Source: Coriobacteriaceae bacterium
GTDB lineage: Bacteria; Actinomycetota; Coriobacteriia; Coriobacteriales; Coriobacteriaceae
Assembly (NCBI GenBank): GCA_902364645.1
Contig: CABJEP010000022.1
Coordinates: forward strand, 1 to 24,385
Direction of reading: 5' to 3'
Length of the DNA stretch: 24,385 bases
Below the pieces are notes generated by a model. That model was not told the DNA's origin. It saw only the letters and a program-made list of their open reading frames with translations, and searched no databases. A program made the position numbers and the translations under genes. Shown piece after piece: positions 22,016-24,385 of the stretch. The first letter of the stretch is position 1. Every line of letters starts with the position of its first letter.

Positions 22016-22894
22016 CTATTGCATATCGAGCACCATGGCATAGACATCGCGCTTGCGGCGCGAATACTTCTGAGACAGGCGCTTGGCCACCGCAGACGCG
22101 GGCTCCCCCTCCTCGAGCGCGGCGCGGATATCCTCGCGCAGGGCCTCGTCGGGATCCGCTGCCGCAGCGCCGACCGGCACGATACCGGCCTCCTCATCCT
22201 CGCTCGGCGGCGCGATGACCAGCGCGATCTCGCCCTTTACCTCGCCGCGAGCACGCAGCTCCTCGGCAAGCTGGGCAGCGGGCCCGCGCAAGACCTCCTC
22301 GTGCAGCTTGGTGAGTTCGCGGCAGACGGCAACCTCACGCTGGGGAAAGACCTCCGTCACGGCCTCGAGCGTCGCCACGATGCGATGTGGAGACTCGTAG
22401 AAGATGAGTGCGCCGGGCACCACGGCAAGGCGCTGCAAACGGCGCACGCGGTCGCCGTGCTTTCGGCCCAAAAAGCCCTCGAAGAAAAAATGCTCGCAGG
22501 GAATACCGGACGAAACGAGCGCCGTGACGCAAGCAGAAGGCCCGGGAATAACTTCGACGGGCACATCGGCCTCACGCGCCGCCTCGACCAGCGCCTGGCC
22601 GGGATCGGACACGCTCGGCATGCCGGCGTCCGAGGCAAAGGCGAGGGTCTCCCCCGCCAGCAGACGGTCGACCAGGCCGGCAGCGCGGCTAGCGATCACA
22701 TTCTCGTCGCAACGGACAAGCGGCTTGGAAATGCCCAGGTGCATCAGCAGCTTTGACGTCACACGCGTGTCTTCGCAGCAGATGACATCGGCAGCGGCAA
22801 AGGCCTCGCCAACGCGCGGGGACAGGTCACCCAGGTTGCCGATGGGCGTGCCGACCACATAGAGTTTGCCCGTATGGGCGCTGTTTTGCGTCAT
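22016..22894 (-). CDS. rsmI: 16S rRNA (cytidine1402-2'-O)-methyltransferase RsmI
   Basis: Tetrapyrrole-methylase-fold enzyme that 2'-O-methylates C1402 in the ribosomal P site, 292 aa. It begins with GKLYVVGTPIGNLGDLSPR, followed by CEDTRVTSKLLMHL, SDAGMPSVSDPG, EVIPGPSACVTAL and FYESPHRI, all RsmI landmarks. A helical C-terminal tail (AVAKRLSQKYSRRKRDVY) is normal for the family. It starts 6 bases after the GH5-like gene stop, and its weak ribosome site (AGGTTGAT) lies at that junction, so its expression probably depends on the upstream gene. Confidence 0.96.
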   Translation of the reverse strand: MTQNSAHTGKLYVVGTPIGNLGDLSPRVGEAFAAADVICCEDTRVTSKLLMHLGISKPLVRCDENVIASRAAGLVDRLLAGETLAFASDAGMPSVSDPGQALVEAAREADVPVEVIPGPSACVTALVSSGIPCEHFFFEGFLGRKHGDRVRRLQRLAVVPGALIFYESPHRIVATLEAVTEVFPQREVAVCRELTKLHEEVLRGPAAQLAEELRARGEVKGEIALVIAPPSEDEEAGIVPVGAAAADPDEALREDIRAALEEGEPASAVAKRLSQKYSRRKRDVYAMVLDMQ

Positions 22895-22900
22895 ATCAAC

Positions 22901-23962
22901 CTATTCAATCATGCCGCGCTCGAGCGTACCGAGCGCCGCGCGGGCGTCCCATGCTGCAATGCGCTTCTCGGTCTTCCACGTTTGGAAGAACCAACCGGCA
23001 GCCGGCGCAAACGAAGCCAGCTGGTTGGCGATAAACACGCGCTCGTAGGCGTTGCGGCCCTCGGGCGTAACCGACGAGTTGGCAAAGATCGCCGCGCCCG
23101 ACCATTCGCCCACCAGCACGGGGAACCCAGTCGAAATCGCTTCTTTAAGCTCGCGCTTGTTACGCGAAATCGCCGTCGTCAGCCCGCGAGGGCTCGTGAT
23201 GTCGAGCGCATACTCGTCGCGGTAATGGTACAGGTGAAGGTCCATGTAGACGTTCTTGTACTTGGCGCCGCGCATAAAATGCTTCCACTCGCTGGGATGC
23301 CCCGACGACGAGAAGACGACGATTTTATCCTCGGGCATATACGAACGGACGAGCTCGTAGGCATCGCGATAGAAATTGCGCAGGTAGTGAGCAGGAATGC
23401 CATCCGTCATGGTGAAGAGGCTCTTGCGAACGCTCATCTGCGGCGTGTCCAGCAGCTCAATGCCCAGCAGGCTCTCGGCCTCGCCATAGCGATCGGCCAA
23501 GCGCTCGAGTACGTCGAGTGCGACATGACGGCCGTTGGTGGACGAATGCCACTCGGCGACAGCCTCCGGCGTGGTGGGCGAATCGTTGGAATCGCCCTGG
23601 CCACCGGGCACGGTTGCCAGATCGAGCAGCACGCGGATATCGTACTTGGCAGCCCACTCAATCGCGCGGTCGATGTAATCGACAACCGATATGTAGGAGG
23701 CATCGGACTCCTGTGAGCCAAAGGCATACCAGGGCACCGGCAGACGCACGGCATTGAGACCGATCTGCGCCATGCGGCGAAAATCGTCCTCGCTCACAAA
23801 CGTCTCGTAATGACGACGCATGCGCTCGTTGTAAGCGGCGGTACCCATGGCCTCCTGCAGCTCGGCTGCGTTGGATGCGCCGGTCGCCGCGTACAGCGAC
23901 GGGGTCACCCAAGGCTCGGGAATAAACCAGCCAGAGAGATTAACGCCGAGTATCCTCTCCAT
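22901..23962 (-). CDS. GH5-like (exo-beta-1,3-glucanase-type) protein with altered acid/base site
   Basis: A 353-aa cytoplasmic protein with no signal peptide. GVNLSGWFIPEPWVTPSLY at the start is close to the GVNLGGWLVLEPWITPSLF of exo-beta-1,3-glucanases (glycoside hydrolase family 5). Also present are VRLPVPWYAF (Arg73), MDLHLYHY (240-247) and the nucleophile region PVLVGEWSGA with Glu286. The acid/base motif, normally NEP, reads ELLDTPQ, with Asp172-Thr173 in place of Asn-Glu, and the loop that is usually LHGAPG reads LATVPG. Hydrolysis is therefore doubtful. The ATG at 23962 was chosen because GGGGG precedes it and the family motif starts there; upstream in-frame sequence overlaps a repeat array. 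It is translationally linked to rsmI. Confidence 0.85.
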   Translation of the reverse strand: MERILGVNLSGWFIPEPWVTPSLYAATGASNAAELQEAMGTAAYNERMRRHYETFVSEDDFRRMAQIGLNAVRLPVPWYAFGSQESDASYISVVDYIDRAIEWAAKYDIRVLLDLATVPGGQGDSNDSPTTPEAVAEWHSSTNGRHVALDVLERLADRYGEAESLLGIELLDTPQMSVRKSLFTMTDGIPAHYLRNFYRDAYELVRSYMPEDKIVVFSSSGHPSEWKHFMRGAKYKNVYMDLHLYHYRDEYALDITSPRGLTTAISRNKRELKEAISTGFPVLVGEWSGAAIFANSSVTPEGRNAYERVFIANQLASFAPAAGWFFQTWKTEKRIAAWDARAALGTLERGMIE

Positions 23963-24156
23963 CACTGCCCCCTTCGGATCATGCAGGTCGAACCCGCATC
24001 GTATTGCATAGGATAAGTATCGTTTTGAGTATACCCGCGTGTGCGGACAGGCGACCGAACGGTCTGCAAAGTGACGCGAAAGTGGGAGGAATGTCTGGGA
24101 GCAGACGGACTCGGAATGGTGCGACGAGGTGTGTACGCGCGCCGGAGGCAGGCACC
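23963..24156. other. leader region of the GH5-like gene, no gene seen
   Basis: No convincing open frame or RNA gene on either strand. TATACT-like hexamers occur on the minus strand (24028-24033) but without a good -35 at standard spacing, so no promoter is called. Confidence 0.4.
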
Positions 24157-24280
24157 GGAAAGTGTGTCCCGTTCTATCGCTCAATAATGGGGCGCATTTT
24201 CCGTTAGCAGGCCCAACCGGAAAATGCATCCCGTTCTGAGCGCAGGATCTGGGACGCAGTTTCCGCAGAACCCTACATAA

Positions 24281-24308
24281 AAGAAAAGGACCCCTTTACA
24301 GAGGTCCT
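24281..24308 (-). terminator. terminator attached to orphan tRNA tail
   Basis: AGGACC (24287-24292) and GGTCCT (24303-24308) form a stem; the minus strand continues TTTTCTTTTATG, the same tail style as the tRNA-Arg terminators. Confidence 0.65.
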
Positions 24309-24318
24309 AGTCAATTCA

Positions 24319-24338
24319 AGGTGGCGGGGAAGGGAATC
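24319..24338 (-). pseudogene. orphan tRNA 3' tail at the right edge (E5)
   Basis: On the minus strand GATTCCCTT-CCCCGCC-A-CCT reads as the T-stem 3' half, the acceptor 3' strand, a discriminator and a mutated CCA. It breaks at the same T-loop position as the Arg tails and is followed by a terminator. The cognate tRNA (5' GGCGGGG expected) is not in the window and should lie to the right if the pattern holds. Its amino acid is not determined. Confidence 0.6.
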
Positions 24339-24385
24339 GGGCTTATAGGACAAAATGTGTGTCCCGATAGAACATCCGTTTCCAT

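Larger units (their letters stand above)
24157..24365. repeat. array of GGAAAnTGnnTCCC palindromic intergenic units
   Basis: Four 14-bp units alternate in orientation: GGAAAGTGTGTCCC (24157-24170), its inverted form GGGGCGCATTTTCC (24189-24202), GGAAAATGCATCCC (24219-24232) and inverted GGGACGCAGTTTCC (24251-24264). A fifth, more diverged unit (CAAAATGTGTGTCCC) ends at 24365. Paired opposite units could fold into long hairpins. The array is interrupted by a terminator and an orphan tRNA tail. Confidence 0.7.

Noticed and set aside
20264..22756. Long plus-strand frames opposite metG and rsmI
   Set aside because: Same GC-skew shadow effect; low-complexity Leu/Val/Gly translations with no ribosome sites or motifs.
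23983..23997. GCAGGTCGAACCCGC, T-arm-like sequence in the GH5 gene leader
   Set aside because: No acceptor, anticodon arm or terminator fits around it; treated as chance.
22901..24229. 442-aa reading of the GH5-like gene
   Set aside because: The extra 89 residues run through the palindromic repeat array and precede the conserved family start and ribosome site at 23962.

Overview
The window looks like chromosomal DNA of a GC-rich Gram-positive actinobacterium of the class Coriobacteriia, most likely Collinsella or a close relative. This is inferred from protein style, GC-rich codon use with GTG starts, the mix of GGAGG-type ribosome sites and sigma70-like tRNA promoters, and the very repeat-rich intergenic DNA. 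No taxonomic marker was searched. Almost all genes lie on the minus strand; only a D,D-carboxypeptidase and one short membrane protein are on the plus strand.

Left part (1-9604), envelope and signalling: a GNAT acetyltransferase, then a cpsC-cpsD-cpsB set (polysaccharide co-polymerase, tyrosine kinase, PHP phosphatase) that controls capsule or exopolysaccharide chain length. Upstream of that is pstB-phoP-phoR (phosphate import ATPase plus phosphate-type two-component system), without pstS, pstC, pstA or phoU. Next is a VanR/VanS-like pair, divergent from a penicillin-binding-protein-type D-Ala-D-Ala carboxypeptidase. The shared intergenic region holds an 11-bp-spaced TTAAG repeat that could be the regulator's box.

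Middle (9605-18465), tRNA and housekeeping genes: tRNA-Ser(GCU); a large TPR-containing protein of unknown function; three identical tRNA-Arg(ACG) genes, each with its own promoter and terminator; a small unknown gene with an SOS-box-like palindrome upstream; serS; a 57-residue single-pass membrane protein; proC; rlmH; an SPFH/stomatin protein; and tRNA-Leu(CAG).

Right part (18467-24385): an operon-like run in the order GH5-like protein, rsmI, metG, a terminator, rsmA, tatD. It combines rRNA methylation, Met-tRNA charging and a TatD nuclease. The GH5-like protein appears to lack its catalytic acid/base glutamate.

The most striking signal is not a gene. Downstream of tRNA-Arg (two of three copies) and tRNA-Leu, the last 18-20 nt of the tRNA plus its terminator are duplicated at a nearly constant distance of 189-191 bp. 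Between the copies is a conserved GC-rich palindromic core of about 130 bp. The break in each duplicated tRNA is in the T-loop, and the far end of each core carries an inverted T-arm-like sequence that matches the cognate tRNA type. A truncated fourth copy, a possible remnant beside tRNA-Ser, and an orphan tRNA tail at the right edge suggest a family of tiny tRNA-T-arm-targeted elements or scars that I do not recognise as a named class. Two other non-coding repeat types are present: an inverted-repeat element between the small membrane gene and proC, and an array of GGAAAnTGnnTCCC palindromic units at the right edge.
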